This document shows, piece by piece, positions 17,112-26,436 of a DNA stretch of 37,696 bases. Source of the stretch: Acidobacteriota bacterium (GTDB lineage: Bacteria > Acidobacteriota > Terriglobia > Terriglobales > Acidobacteriaceae); the NCBI GenBank assembly GCA_003224855.1, contig QHZY01000020.1, positions 1-37,696 of the forward strand. Direction: 5' to 3'. The position numbers and the translations under genes are program-made. Under the pieces are notes generated by a model that was not told where the DNA came from, did no database searches, and saw only the letters and a program-made list of their open reading frames with translations. The stretch's first letter is position 1; every line of letters begins with the position of its first letter.

Positions 17112-17562
17112 CAGCCGCCGAGGGAAGGTTCAAGTCGAGGCAGGCCCTGATGGAGGTTGGATTCGCCAGTCCATACAAGCGAAAACCGGCCCGCTTCAGA
17201 ACAATCTGCATCGCATAGTTATCGCGCAGCATTTCGGCGACGATACGCTCGATCTTCTGCTCTTGTGCTTGCTGCAGGAGCGCCTGAACCAGCCGGGTTC
17301 CCAAGCCTTGTCTTTGAAATTGATCAGAGATCAAAACCGCCAATTCGGCCCGATTGCCAATCGCGAGTCTCATTAATCGCCCAACCCCTGCGATTCCTGT
17401 TTCTTTCGATTGGAGATCAGAACGCTCGGCCACCAGCACGATCTCCCGATCCGGGTCGGGATGGCAGATGGAAGAAAGACGATCGTGTGCCGTTCGGGTT
17501 CGCAGGCTCAACGAAGCAAAATAACGCATGTACACCGAGCGATCTGACAGAGACTGGCGCAA
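17107..17562 (-). CDS. GNAT family N-acetyltransferase, N-terminally short
   Basis: About 151 residues from a TTG start. The sequence begins at LRQSLSDRSVYMRYFASLS, the region that normally follows about 10-15 residues (an RPIRPEDE-like strand) in Pat-type protein acetyltransferase GNAT domains. The acetyl-CoA motif is LISDQFQRQGLGTRLVQALLQQA (Q/R-x-x-G-x-G), followed by AEMLRDNYAMQIVLKRAGF. No ATG or GTG exists upstream in frame before a stop (TGA at about 17607), so the missing first strand is not simply a start-choice error. The first 145 bp overlap the OsmC gene in another frame. It is the last gene of the TonB-like/OsmC operon. It may acetylate proteins or small molecules, if functional. 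Confidence 0.7.
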   Translation of the reverse strand: MRQSLSDRSVYMRYFASLSLRTRTAHDRLSSICHPDPDREIVLVAERSDLQSKETGIAGVGRLMRLAIGNRAELAVLISDQFQRQGLGTRLVQALLQQAQEQKIERIVAEMLRDNYAMQIVLKRAGFRLYGLANPTSIRACLDLNLPSAAV

Positions 17563-17953
17563 GCGCTTTTGAAACCAGGCATACCGCCTGAGTTTTTCTC
17601 AAAAGTGCCATGCCTCGTTCTCGATCATGGTCAAACAGCACGGTTAAGGTTGGCCGGATAAGGAACTCGTTCAGAATGTAACCCGACTCAGTTTTCCCCA
17701 GCGTGGCCTGGACCGACACCTCGAGATCGGTGTACTCGAAATTGTCACGTTGCGCCAGCACCCGAAAAGTCACTGTGAAACAGCTGGCGAGCGATGAAAG
17801 CAGCAGGTCTTCAGGAGTCCAGCGCCCTTCGAGCCCACCGAATTCGGGAGACGATGAGAAGTGAATAGCATTCGGCGTTGAGGATGACTTCACAAGTCCT
17901 GTGCGGCCCGAAGCCCACCAGGCGGTTACTCGGTATTCTTGCTCGAAACGCAT
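17417..17953 (-). CDS. OsmC/Ohr family peroxide-stress protein with an abnormal C-terminal tail
   Basis: A 178-residue product. Residues 1-130 are a normal OsmC-like thiol peroxidase: MRFEQEYRVTAWW, WTPEDLLLSSLASCFTVTF with the first Cys at about 58, a beta region, and AVCLVSKAL with the second Cys at about 125. Such proteins reduce hydroperoxides using this Cys pair. After SKAL, family members end within about 15-20 residues. Here the frame runs 50 residues further through Pro/Arg/Gly-rich sequence that is simply the antisense-phase reading of the GNAT gene. The start at 17953 has AGGAGGGCG just upstream; an in-frame GTG at 17974 is less likely. It lies 22 bp behind the TonB-like gene. Confidence 0.78.
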   Translation of the reverse strand: MRFEQEYRVTAWWASGRTGLVKSSSTPNAIHFSSSPEFGGLEGRWTPEDLLLSSLASCFTVTFRVLAQRDNFEYTDLEVSVQATLGKTESGYILNEFLIRPTLTVLFDHDRERGMALLRKTQAVCLVSKALAPVSVRSLGVHALFCFVEPANPNGTRSSFFHLPSRPGSGDRAGGRAF

Positions 17954-17975
17954 ACGCCCTCCTCTTGGTGCCACC

Positions 17976-18857
17976 TTATGACACCAGCCGAAAACTGACT
18001 GTAACTGTGGTCTCGACCTCGACTGGCTGGCCGTTTAACAAAAACGGGCGATAGTGCCATTGCTGTACAGCCTCCAGAGCCGCAGGCGCCAGAAATGGAT
18101 GCCCACTGACCACCTGCAGATTTGCGACATCGCCGTTCTTGCTGATAATTGCTTGCAAGACCACCTCGCCCTGAATGCGCGCTTGTTTAGCCAGCAGTGG
18201 ATAATGCGGCTCGGTTTGCTTAACCAGGTATCCTTTGGTAACGCCCTGAGAAATACGGACGCGTTTGGGAGCAACGGGCGCGGCAAGTTTGGGAATCGCG
18301 GCCACATTCGCGCTCGCGCTGACGATGCCTCCAATCACTCCACCCAGCTGTCCACCGGGGATTCCGCCGGGAACACCGCCAACTACGCCACCCATAGCGT
18401 CGGCCAAAGGCGGCGGAGCTTCCTCTTCATGAATCATTTGCACCTTCTTTGGAATGCTGCCGGGAGCTCGTAACCCGCCAGTCTCCAGAACCTGGCTCTG
18501 CAGCTTGCGAACCACCCGGGCAGCCGGGACAGCTGCCGGTGGTGCAGGGGGAGGTGGCGGTGGCGGCGCCACCAAAAACGTCAACCATTGGGCCTTGGGC
18601 AGATCCTCAGTAATCAGGATGGGGACAGCCAGCAGTATGCAAAGCAATATGCCTTGGAAGCCGAATGAAAGTACAGCTGCCAACTTTCGTCGGCGACGCT
18701 GAGCAGTCGTTGTTTCCAGCAACATCTCGGCGAAAATCGGCACCTCAAAATTCGGCACATCGAGCACTACTGGCGGCTGAGTTTCGGCCGAGGTTTCTAG
18801 TGGTAGCGGCTTGACCTCGTATTCTGCCGTTTCTAGCGGTTCCAGTAAGGTTGGCAT
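17976..18857 (-). CDS. TonB C-terminal domain protein (energy transducer TonB-like)
   Basis: A 293-residue inner-membrane protein with a cytoplasmic N-terminus, one transmembrane helix (about residues 63-83, LSFGFQGILLCILLAVPILI), a Pro-rich stretch (PPPPPPPAPPA) and a Gly-rich repeat (GGVVGGVPGGIPGGQLGG). The C-terminal TonB domain (about 205-293) reads YLVKQTEPHYPLLAKQARIQGEVVLQAIIS..., ending HYRPFLLNGQPVEVETTVTVSF. TonB proteins transmit proton-motive force to outer-membrane transporters, but no ExbB/ExbD or receptor gene is nearby, so it may serve another envelope role. AAGGAGG precedes the ATG. It heads the TonB-like/OsmC/GNAT operon, with a Crp-type site 82 bp upstream, shared with the regulator gene. 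Confidence 0.9.
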   Translation of the reverse strand: MPTLLEPLETAEYEVKPLPLETSAETQPPVVLDVPNFEVPIFAEMLLETTTAQRRRRKLAAVLSFGFQGILLCILLAVPILITEDLPKAQWLTFLVAPPPPPPPAPPAAVPAARVVRKLQSQVLETGGLRAPGSIPKKVQMIHEEEAPPPLADAMGGVVGGVPGGIPGGQLGGVIGGIVSASANVAAIPKLAAPVAPKRVRISQGVTKGYLVKQTEPHYPLLAKQARIQGEVVLQAIISKNGDVANLQVVSGHPFLAPAALEAVQQWHYRPFLLNGQPVEVETTVTVSFRLVS

Positions 18858-18938
18858 GGCGGCCTCCTTTCAGGCCAGCATCTGCTGGCATACTCGTACT
18901 TCAGCCGACAAAAGGCGGTGCGTCTCCTCACCAAACCA

Positions 18939-18954
18939 AGTGATCGGGATCACA
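18939..18954. promoter_or_regulatory. Crp/Fnr-type operator between the TonB-like operon and the regulator gene
   Basis: AGTGATCGGGATCACA: 15 of 16 positions fit the palindrome of the other three sites. It is centred 89 bp from the TonB-like start and 65 bp from the Crp/Fnr regulator start, so it could control both directions, including autoregulation. Confidence 0.72.
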
Positions 18955-18984
18955 ACCGTTTCTCCTGCCGCACGCAGATTCCGG

Positions 18985-18990
18985 TATAGA
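18985..18990 (+). promoter_or_regulatory. Possible -10 box of the Crp/Fnr gene
   Basis: TATAGA 22 bp before the regulator ATG. No convincing -35 element is visible at 17-bp spacing, as would be expected for an activator-dependent promoter. Confidence 0.3.
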
Positions 18991-19011
18991 ATGCACAGGA
19001 CGGAACCAGTT

Positions 19012-19728
19012 ATGCCGAACCCTTACGGACTCACTATCATCGATAACTGCCTTACCTGTCCTGTTCGGGAGGAGCACTTGTTCTGTAACTTGTCTGGTGT
19101 GGCAACCCAAAAGCTGAACGAGATTAAGTCCACCGCCGTTTATCCGAAATCCGCCATGCTGTTTATCGAGGGCCAGCAGCCGCGGGGCGTATTTGTGCTC
19201 TGCACCGGCAAAGTTAAGCTGTACACCTCGTCCAGACAGGGGAAGACGATCATTACCAAGATTTCGCAGCCCGGTGATGTACTGGGGCTGAACGCAAGCA
19301 TTTCCAATCGTCCCTATGAAGTGACAGCTGAAATGACCGAGGCAGGACAAGCCAACTTCATCACCCGCGATGGCTTATTGCAGTTTCTGCGGGAACACGG
19401 CGAAGTTGCAGTCCGGGTTGCGGAGCAACTCAGCAGAAATTACTACACGGCGTTCGAAGAGATTCGCACATTAGGTTTAACCAGTTCACCATCCGAGAAG
19501 TTTGCCAAGTTGCTTATGCAATGGACTGCGGAAAACAAAAGTTCGGCTCGTCCCGACCAATTCCGCCTCACGCTGACGCACGAGGAGATTGCGGAGATGA
19601 TCGGCACCAGCCGGGAAACGGTGAGCCGCTTGTTCTCAGACTTCAAAAAAAGACAGCTGGTTCAACTGAAGGGTTCGGTGCTGGTGATTCGCGACAAACC
19701 TGCGCTGGAGAAAATGATCCAGTCCTGA
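19012..19728 (+). CDS. Crp/Fnr family transcriptional regulator with N-terminal Cys cluster
   Basis: A 238-residue regulator. The N-terminus has C13-x2-C16-x8-C25 and a further Cys at about 64 in the cyclic-nucleotide-binding-type beta barrel. In Fnr-type proteins, four cysteines hold an oxygen-labile 4Fe-4S cluster; here the spacing suggests, but does not prove, the same. The effector barrel (about 30-140) is followed by a dimerisation helix and a winged HTH. The recognition helix GTSRETVSRLFSDFKK carries R-E-T-V-x-R, the residues that read GTGA in E. coli Crp. The ATG at 19012 is chosen because the segment before it overlaps the promoter. It is divergent from the TonB-like operon with a Crp-type palindrome in between. 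Probable redox/oxygen regulator of the block at 9.4-19 kb. Confidence 0.93.
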   Translation: MPNPYGLTIIDNCLTCPVREEHLFCNLSGVATQKLNEIKSTAVYPKSAMLFIEGQQPRGVFVLCTGKVKLYTSSRQGKTIITKISQPGDVLGLNASISNRPYEVTAEMTEAGQANFITRDGLLQFLREHGEVAVRVAEQLSRNYYTAFEEIRTLGLTSSPSEKFAKLLMQWTAENKSSARPDQFRLTLTHEEIAEMIGTSRETVSRLFSDFKKRQLVQLKGSVLVIRDKPALEKMIQS

Positions 19729-19936
19729 TTGAGCCACTGGCAGGGTTTCCCGCCGCCCCGCTCTCAGCTGATTTCCCGCTTCACACCGCCATCGTAGACC
19801 CATAGATTGCAGTCTTCATCACCTTCCCTAATTGAACTCTGCCCGCAGCCGATGTGATCCTCGAGACCTTAATGCCACAAATCTACCGCCAGGGAATTGG
19901 TCCCATCCTATTGCAATTGCCAGCTCCGGAGTTGTG

Positions 19937-22234
19937 ATGAGTGAAAGCGACATCGTTAAAGACTTTCTGATCGAAAGTCACGAGAACCTTGACCGGCTGG
20001 ACCGCGAACTGGTCGAACTCGAGAAAAATCCGGCCAATAAAGGTGCGCTGGCCAGCATCTTCCGGACTATCCACACCATTAAGGGCACTTGCGGCTTTCT
20101 GGGTTTCAACAAGCTCGAAAAACTGACGCACGTCGGAGAAAACCTGCTCAGCCGGCTGCGCGATGGCGCGCTGACATTGACCCCCGAGATCACCACCGCG
20201 CTGCTGGATACGGTTGACGCTGTGCGGCAGATGCTGGAGCACATCGAGCGCGATGGCAGCGAAGGCGAGCGCAACGATGGCCCGCTGATCGACACGCTTA
20301 CAACTCTGCAGCAGGTTCCCGCCACGCAGGCTTCCGAACAGACTCGGCCGTCGATCGGCGAAATCCTGATGGAACGCGCAGGAGTTTCGCAGGAAGTCAT
20401 TCTTCAGGCGGCAGAAAAACAGAAAAAGGGCGATCCGCGCCATCTTGGTGAAATTCTGGTCGAACAGAAAGCGGTGCGGCCATCGGACGTGGTGGAGGCG
20501 TTGCGCATCCAGCAGAGTTCGCGCGCCTCGGGAGGGGTGTTGGACAGCTCGGTGCGGGTTGATGTCCACCTGCTGGACAAGCTCATGAACCTGGTGGGCG
20601 AGCTGGTGCTGGCCCGCAACCAGGTGCTGCAATACGGGAAAAAAATTAAAGATAGAAATTTTATGGCCGCATCGCAACGCTTGAACCTGATCACCACTGA
20701 GCTGCAGGAAGGCGTGATGAAGACCCGCATGCAGCCGATTGGCAACATCTGGGGGCAGTTTCCGCGCACCGTGCGCGACGTGGCCCTGGCCTGCGGCAAG
20801 CAGGTGGTGATCGAGATGGAAGGCAAGGAAACCGAACTCGACAAAACCATCATTGAGGCCATCAAGGACCCGTTGACGCACCTGGTCCGCAATTCGGTTG
20901 ATCACGGAATCGAATCTCCGGAGGCCCGTGCACGAGCCGGCAAAGACGCGACCGGGCGGGTGATGCTGCGCGCTTCGCACGAGGGCGGCCAGGTGCACAT
21001 TGAAATTTGTGACGATGGCGCCGGTTTGGACAGCGAAAGAATTCGTCAGAAAGCGCTGGGCAAAGGGCTGGTCAGTGCCGAGCAGGCAATCCGCATGACC
21101 GACCGGGACATCGTCAATCTTATTTTTATGCCGGGCTTTTCGACCGCGGAGAAAGTCAGCAAGGTGAGCGGCCGGGGAGTGGGAATGGATGTAGTGCGGA
21201 CCAACATCGAAAAGATCGGGGGCACGGTGGATGTGCAGTCGAGGCCGGGCCTGGGCACTACGGTACACATGAGAATTCCTCTGACGCTGGCCATTATTCC
21301 CGCACTAATCGTGACCGGGGGAAGCGAGCGCTATGCCATCCCGCAGGTGTGTTTGCTCGAACTGGTGCATCTGGAAGCAGAGCAAGCTGCCAGCAGAATC
21401 GAACGAGTGCACGGCGCGCTGGTGCATCGGCTGCGCGGACGATTGCTGCCGCTGGTTTTTCTCGAACAGGCTCTGGGCGCCGAACAGAGCCGTGCGGCCG
21501 ATAGAAAGGGAGCCGTCAACATTGTTGTATTGCAGGCCAACGACCAGCAGTTTGGACTGGTGGTGGATGAAATCAAAGACACCGAAGAAATTGTGGTCAA
21601 GCCGCTGGGCAGGCAGCTGAAGGGTGTGAGCGCCTTTGCGGGAGCCACCATTATGGGGGACGGCAAAGTCGCCCTGATCCTGGACCCGGTCGGTCTGGCC
21701 CAGCGCGCCCGCGTAATCGGCGGGGCCGCGCAGCGAATAGTGAAGGAACAGGAGAGAACTGCCGAAGAAAAAGCGGGGGGGAACCGGCAAACACTGCTGC
21801 TGTTCCAAATTGGGCAAAGCGGTCGGATGGCCGTCCCGCTTTCTTTGGTAGCGCGGCTGGAAGAATTTCCCCGCAGCGCTGTGGAACGGTCGGGCTCGCA
21901 ACAGGTGGTGCAGTATCGCGGAAGGATCATGCCGTTGGTCAACATTAGTGCCGCGGTGGAAGTATCCGGATTGGCCGAGGAGGGAGCTGGGAGTCCGGCA
22001 CATTCTCCGCTGCAGGTACTGGTGCATTCCGAGAGCGGGCGCAGCGTGGGCCTGGTAGTGGACCGGATTCTCGACATCGTCGAAGAAGAAATTCTGGTGG
22101 AAAAGGTCGGCCAACGACGGGGCGTTCTGGGTTCCGCAGTGGTGCAGAAACGAGTGACCGACCTGCTGGATATTCATGAACTCCTGCGTTTGACCCAGCC
22201 GGGATTTGCCAGGGCCGCAGCCGCCGGCGATTAG
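19937..22234 (+). CDS. cheA: Chemotaxis histidine kinase CheA with MshEN-like insert and two CheW domains
   Basis: A 765-residue cytoplasmic kinase. The HPt domain (about 1-105) carries the phosphorylated His46 in [16 protein letters not shown]. In place of the usual P2 domain there is a segment (about 135-190) with two copies of an IGEIL-type motif ([19 protein letters not shown] and [19 protein letters not shown]), like the N-terminal domain of type II secretion ATPases. Then come the dimerisation helices ([18 protein letters not shown]), the ATP-binding domain ([27 protein letters not shown]), and two CheW-like domains (about 455-600 and 620-755). GGAG lies 5 nt before the ATG. It heads the operon cheA-receptor-cheW-cheB-cheR-HDOD. 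CheY and CheX are encoded in convergent orientation. Confidence 0.96.
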   Translation: MSESDIVKDFLIESHENLDRLDRELVELEKNPANKGALASIFRTIHTIKGTCGFLGFNKLEKLTHVGENLLSRLRDGALTLTPEITTALLDTVDAVRQMLEHIERDGSEGERNDGPLIDTLTTLQQVPATQASEQTRPSIGEILMERAGVSQEVILQAAEKQKKGDPRHLGEILVEQKAVRPSDVVEALRIQQSSRASGGVLDSSVRVDVHLLDKLMNLVGELVLARNQVLQYGKKIKDRNFMAASQRLNLITTELQEGVMKTRMQPIGNIWGQFPRTVRDVALACGKQVVIEMEGKETELDKTIIEAIKDPLTHLVRNSVDHGIESPEARARAGKDATGRVMLRASHEGGQVHIEICDDGAGLDSERIRQKALGKGLVSAEQAIRMTDRDIVNLIFMPGFSTAEKVSKVSGRGVGMDVVRTNIEKIGGTVDVQSRPGLGTTVHMRIPLTLAIIPALIVTGGSERYAIPQVCLLELVHLEAEQAASRIERVHGALVHRLRGRLLPLVFLEQALGAEQSRAADRKGAVNIVVLQANDQQFGLVVDEIKDTEEIVVKPLGRQLKGVSAFAGATIMGDGKVALILDPVGLAQRARVIGGAAQRIVKEQERTAEEKAGGNRQTLLLFQIGQSGRMAVPLSLVARLEEFPRSAVERSGSQQVVQYRGRIMPLVNISAAVEVSGLAEEGAGSPAHSPLQVLVHSESGRSVGLVVDRILDIVEEEILVEKVGQRRGVLGSAVVQKRVTDLLDIHELLRLTQPGFARAAAAGD

Positions 22235-22238
22235 GTAC

Positions 22239-23849
22239 ATGGCGAAGCGAAAAGCGAGGGCCAAGATGAGGTCTGCACAACTCGGGCAGGGAAATGGGCA
22301 AGCAGTAAAGCTCGCAAGCAAGCTGGAAAAGGGCTTTTATAAAGCGATGCTGGAGAGCGCTCCTGTCAATGTTATCTATGCCGACCGTGATTTTCGCATC
22401 CAGTATATGAATGCGGCATCATTTCGGACTCTCAAGACGCTGGAACAATATCTGCCCTGTCCGGTGGATGAGATGGTCGGCAAGCCGATCGATTTTTTCC
22501 ATAAAAATCCCGAGCAGCAGCGCAAAATGCTGGCCACGGACAAACAACTTCCCCACAGCATGATTATCCGTGTAGGTCCGGAGGCGCTGGATCTACTAGT
22601 CACCTCTATCTACGACGAGCGCAAGAATTATGTAGGAACCATGGCGACCTGGGCGATCGTGACGGAGACGCTGAGGTTGAAGCAGGACGCAGCCGGCCAG
22701 ATCGAGGCCATAGGTAAATCACTCGCGGTGATCGAGTTTGAAATGGACGGCACGATCATCACTGCCAACCATAATTTCCTTAGCCTGATGGGCTATACGC
22801 TGGATGACGTTAAAGGCAAACATCACGGCACTTTTGTGGATGAGGAGTTCCGCCGCAGTCCGGACTATAAGGAGTTCTGGGCGCGGCTAAACCGCGGCGA
22901 GTATCAGGCAGCGGAATACAAGAGGGTTGGCAGAGGCGGGAAAGAAGTCTGGATACAGGCCTCCTACAACCCGATTCTGGATTTGAGCGGCAAGCCCTTC
23001 AAGGTCGTGAAATATGCCACTGATGCTACCCAAAGGGTGAAGACCGCACAGGAAGTGTCCGAGATTTCGCAGAACCTGGCCAGCGCCTCGGAAGAGCTTT
23101 CCGCGAACAGCCAGCAGATGAGCGCGAATGCCGAAGAAACCGCCGCCCAGACCAGAGTGGTAGCCAGGAATTCTGAACTGGTGAACAAGAATCTGCAGAC
23201 GGTGGCGGTCGGAACTGAGCAGATGGGAGCAAGCATCACCGAAATCGCCAAGAACGCCACCGAAGCCGCCAAAATCGCGACCTCGGCTGTGAAGGTTGCG
23301 GAAACTACCACCATCACTATCGCCAAGCTGGGGGAATCGAGCACCGAGATTGGCCAAGTGATCAAAGTCATCACTTCGATTGCGCAACAGACCAACCTGC
23401 TGGCGCTTAACGCCACCATTGAAGCGGCACGCGCAGGCGAGGCCGGCAAAGGCTTTGCGGTGGTGGCCAATGAGGTGAAGGAACTGGCCAAGGAAACCGC
23501 CAAGGCGACCGAAGACATCAGCGCAAAGATTGAAACCATTCAGGGTGATACCAAGGCGGCGGTGCAGGCGATCGGCAACATCAGCAGCATCATCAACCAG
23601 GTGAATGCGATTTCGGCGACCATTGCCACCGCGGTGGAGGAGCAGAACGCTACCACCAACGAGATGGCGCGCAATGTGAGCGAAGCGGCGCGCGGCAGTT
23701 CGGAGATCACGCAGAATATTGCCGGGGTCGCGCAGGCGGCTGAAAGCACCACCCGCGGTGCCGGCGATACCCAACAAGCGGCGGCCGAGCTTTCCAAGAT
23801 GGGAACAGCATTGCGCGAATTGGTAACCAAATTTAAATCGAACAGCTAG
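22239..23849 (+). CDS. Soluble methyl-accepting chemotaxis protein with two PAS domains
   Basis: A receptor of about 536 residues. Two PAS-type sensor domains (about 30-145 and 155-270; the second has [32 protein letters not shown]) precede a coiled-coil signalling domain with the conserved hairpin tip, [20 protein letters not shown], followed by [19 protein letters not shown]. There is no transmembrane segment and no signal peptide, so it acts in the cytoplasm, where PAS domains commonly sense redox or small ligands. Starts at 22239 and 22266 are both possible; the second has GAGGG 5 nt upstream. It follows cheA by 4 bp and is clearly co-transcribed and coupled to it. Confidence 0.94.
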   Translation: MAKRKARAKMRSAQLGQGNGQAVKLASKLEKGFYKAMLESAPVNVIYADRDFRIQYMNAASFRTLKTLEQYLPCPVDEMVGKPIDFFHKNPEQQRKMLATDKQLPHSMIIRVGPEALDLLVTSIYDERKNYVGTMATWAIVTETLRLKQDAAGQIEAIGKSLAVIEFEMDGTIITANHNFLSLMGYTLDDVKGKHHGTFVDEEFRRSPDYKEFWARLNRGEYQAAEYKRVGRGGKEVWIQASYNPILDLSGKPFKVVKYATDATQRVKTAQEVSEISQNLASASEELSANSQQMSANAEETAAQTRVVARNSELVNKNLQTVAVGTEQMGASITEIAKNATEAAKIATSAVKVAETTTITIAKLGESSTEIGQVIKVITSIAQQTNLLALNATIEAARAGEAGKGFAVVANEVKELAKETAKATEDISAKIETIQGDTKAAVQAIGNISSIINQVNAISATIATAVEEQNATTNEMARNVSEAARGSSEITQNIAGVAQAAESTTRGAGDTQQAAAELSKMGTALRELVTKFKSNS

Positions 23850-23858
23850 GGGAGCGGA

Positions 23859-24329
23859 ATGGGTGAGCACTCAATGACGTCCGCACATCAGTTTTGCACT
23901 TTCTACCTCGATCAGTTGCTGTTCGGCCTGGAATTGAAAGGCGTGCAGGAAGTGATGCGTTCGCTGGAGATGACCCATGTCCCTTTAGCCCCGGCGGTGG
24001 TGAGCGGACTGATCAACTTGCGCGGACAGATCGTCACGGCTATAGATTTGCGCCGCCGCCTGGAGCTGCAGGTACGCCCGGCTGAACTATTGCCGATGAA
24101 TGTGGTAGTGCGGTCGAACGAGGGCGCGGTGAGCTTGCTGGTAGACAAGATCGGAGATGTAGTCGAGGTGGAGGACAGCAGTCTCGAGCCGGCTCCGGAA
24201 ATGCTGCCACCCAGCATTCGCAGCATGATTCGCGGCGTTCACAAACTGGAGGACAAGCTGCTGCACGTTCTGGATACGGAGAGAGCGTGCGAGATAGCAG
24301 AAACCGATTTGGTATCAGCCAACGAGTAA
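23859..24329 (+). CDS. cheW: Chemotaxis coupling protein CheW
   Basis: A 156-residue single CheW domain: CTFYLDQLLFGLELKGVQEVMR, VPLAPAVVSGLINLRGQIVTAIDLRRRL (the conserved N-L-R-G-x-I), VVRSNEGAVSLLVDKIGDVVEV, and a C-terminal VHKLEDKLLHVLD. It bridges the receptor and CheA. GGGGAG precedes the ATG, 9 bp after the receptor stop. With the two CheW domains fused to CheA, the operon encodes three CheW modules. Confidence 0.95.
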   Translation: MGEHSMTSAHQFCTFYLDQLLFGLELKGVQEVMRSLEMTHVPLAPAVVSGLINLRGQIVTAIDLRRRLELQVRPAELLPMNVVVRSNEGAVSLLVDKIGDVVEVEDSSLEPAPEMLPPSIRSMIRGVHKLEDKLLHVLDTERACEIAETDLVSANE

Positions 24330-24424
24330 GCGGTCAGAGATTGGTATTTATCGCAACCTGATCAACCAAGGACAATGATGAGCGCGTTGGCGGAATGTAG
24401 CTATTGATGGCATGGGAATTTCAA

Positions 24425-25531
24425 ATGAAGCCATTGCGCATTCTCGTGGTGGATGATTCCGTGGTCATCCGCAAACTGCTCTTGGAGACGCTGGCCAAAG
24501 AGGAGCTGTTTGAAGTGGTTGGCTCAGCCTCCGACGGGCGCATCGCGCTCTCGAAAATTGACCAGCTCAAGCCAGATCTGGTCACGCTGGACTTAGAAAT
24601 GCCGGTTATGAACGGCCTCGAAACCCTGGCGGAGTTGCGGAAGTCGCATCCTGCTCTCCCGGTAATCATGTTCAATACCCTGACTGAGCGTGGCGTCTCG
24701 GCTACCCTGGACGCGCTGTCGCTGGGGGCAGCGGATTACGCTACCAAGCCGAGCAGTGCGGTCAATCCGGCCTCGGCGATCGATGCAATTCAGGCGGAGC
24801 TGATTCCGAAGATCAAGGCATTTTGCGGTGTTCGGCCAACGCCGAAATTTGCGCCGACGCTTCCCCGCATCTCGCCCCGCTCAATCAGCAGGCATCCCAT
24901 TGAGATCGTTGCCATCGGCACTTCCACCGGGGGGCCGAACGCGCTGGCGGAAGTGCTGCCGAATATCCCCAAAGATCTGCCGGTTCCGATCGTGGTAGTG
25001 CAGCACATGCCACCCGTGTTTACGCGGCTGCTGGCGGAACGCCTGGCAACTCAATCGGAAATACCGATCAGCGAGGGAACAGCCGGTCAGGAACTGGTCC
25101 CCGGGCACGCATGGGTGGCGCCTGGTAACTACCACATGACGATTGCTCGAGCCGGTCTGCGTTGGAGTTTGAATCTGGATCAGGGGCCGCCGGAACATTC
25201 CTGCCGCCCCGCGGTCGATGTCATGTTCCGGTCGGTTGCAGAGGCTTTCAAGTCCCGGGTGCTGGGCGTGATCATGACCGGCATGGGTTCCGATGGGGTG
25301 TTGGGATCAAGACGCATTCGCGAAGCAGGCGGACAGGTCATCGTCCAGGATGAGGCATCCTCGGTGATATGGGGCATGCCTGGTCTCGTGTATGCGGCCG
25401 GGCAGGCCGATGGCATCTACCCGCTGCATCAACTGGCGCAGGAAATCACTCGTCGTGTTCTGCAGAGCCGCACCAAACCGCCCGCTGTGGATCCGGTGGA
25501 TCGAGTGGGCATGGAGGTTAGAAGGCAATGA
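24425..25531 (+). CDS. cheB: Protein-glutamate methylesterase/response regulator CheB
   Basis: A 368-residue protein that removes methyl groups from, or deamidates, receptor glutamates. The receiver (1-120) has VDDSVVIRKLL, the phospho-acceptor Asp in LVTLDLEMPVMNG, and the conserved Lys in ATKPSS. The methylesterase domain (about 160-350) has the triad Ser in AIGTSTGGPNA, His in VVQHMPP and Asp in TGMGSDGV. Alternative upstream starts exist at 24404 and 24407, but the receiver begins right at MKPLRILVVDD. It overlaps cheR by 4 bp. Confidence 0.95.
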   Translation: MKPLRILVVDDSVVIRKLLLETLAKEELFEVVGSASDGRIALSKIDQLKPDLVTLDLEMPVMNGLETLAELRKSHPALPVIMFNTLTERGVSATLDALSLGAADYATKPSSAVNPASAIDAIQAELIPKIKAFCGVRPTPKFAPTLPRISPRSISRHPIEIVAIGTSTGGPNALAEVLPNIPKDLPVPIVVVQHMPPVFTRLLAERLATQSEIPISEGTAGQELVPGHAWVAPGNYHMTIARAGLRWSLNLDQGPPEHSCRPAVDVMFRSVAEAFKSRVLGVIMTGMGSDGVLGSRRIREAGGQVIVQDEASSVIWGMPGLVYAAGQADGIYPLHQLAQEITRRVLQSRTKPPAVDPVDRVGMEVRRQ

Positions 25532-26436
25532 TGGCCGCAACCCGTCCTATGCTTGTGCCTGCAACTGCAGCTCGCGGCGCAGTTGCTCTAGACCCTGTGT
25601 ATCGACACATGCGTGACCTGGTGTACAAGATTTCGGGAATCTTCCAGCTGGAAGAGAAGCTTTACCTGATGGTCGACGCCTGCGGGCGGCGCATGAAACA
25701 GACCGGCGCGGTCACGCCCCACCAATATTGGGACTTGCTGACCGCTCATGGCAGCCGTGAAGCCGAACTCCGGCAATTGTTGAACGAGATCACAATCGGA
25801 GAGACTTGCCTTTTTCGGAGTCAGTCGCAGCTGGATGCGTTGCGTAAAGTGATCCTTCCCGAAATTGTCAAAGACAAGAGCAAACAGGCGATCCGCCGCC
25901 TGCGCATATGGAGTGCCGGCTGTTCCACCGGCGAAGAGCCCCACACCCTGGCCATGAACCTGATGGAGGAGAGTAACGGGCTGCTGAAGGACTGGACACT
26001 GGAAATATTGGCAACCGATTTGAACGACCGATCGCTGGAGGCCGCCAAGGCGGGAGTTTATGGAGAATATGCGCTACGCAATACCAGCGAATATTACCGT
26101 CAGAAATATTTCATGCGGGCCGAGGAAAACAAGCTGCAGGTTCGGCCCGAGGTGAAAAACCTGATTAACTTCACCCGCCTCAACCTGCAGGATGATTCGA
26201 AGATGCTGTTCATGAAAGGCGTCGACATGATTTTTTGCTGCAACGTGCTGATCTACTTCGATGAAACTTCCAAATCGAAGGTGATCAACCACTTCTTCAG
26301 CAACCTGAATTTTGGCGGCTATTTCTTTCTTGGCGCTGCAGAGTCGCTGATGAGACTGAATAACAAGTTTCACCTGGTGCATTTCCCGGGAACTATCGGC
26401 TATTGGAAACCGTCGTTGAAAAGCGAAAAGCTATGA
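25528..26436 (+). CDS. cheR: Chemotaxis protein methyltransferase CheR
   Basis: A 302-residue SAM-dependent methyltransferase that methylates receptor glutamates. The N-terminal helical domain (about 25-110) contains LLNEITIGETCLFRSQSQLD (the N-E-x-T-x-F/G-E-T-x-F/L-R type pattern). The catalytic domain has RIWSAGCSTGEEPHTLAM as SAM-binding motif I, LEILATDLNDRSLEAA, and FCCNVLIYFDETSKSKVINHFFSNL. The start overlaps the cheB stop (ATGA) and its stop overlaps the HDOD start in the same way, so translation is coupled. Confidence 0.96.
   Translation: MMAATRPMLVPATAARGAVALDPVYRHMRDLVYKISGIFQLEEKLYLMVDACGRRMKQTGAVTPHQYWDLLTAHGSREAELRQLLNEITIGETCLFRSQSQLDALRKVILPEIVKDKSKQAIRRLRIWSAGCSTGEEPHTLAMNLMEESNGLLKDWTLEILATDLNDRSLEAAKAGVYGEYALRNTSEYYRQKYFMRAEENKLQVRPEVKNLINFTRLNLQDDSKMLFMKGVDMIFCCNVLIYFDETSKSKVINHFFSNLNFGGYFFLGAAESLMRLNNKFHLVHFPGTIGYWKPSLKSEKL

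Noticed and set aside
19883-21268. A 461-codon open frame antisense to cheA
   Set aside because: It lies opposite a clear CheA reading frame, is rich in His/Arg/Gln/Leu as expected for an antisense phase of GC-rich coding DNA, and has no domain or ribosome site.
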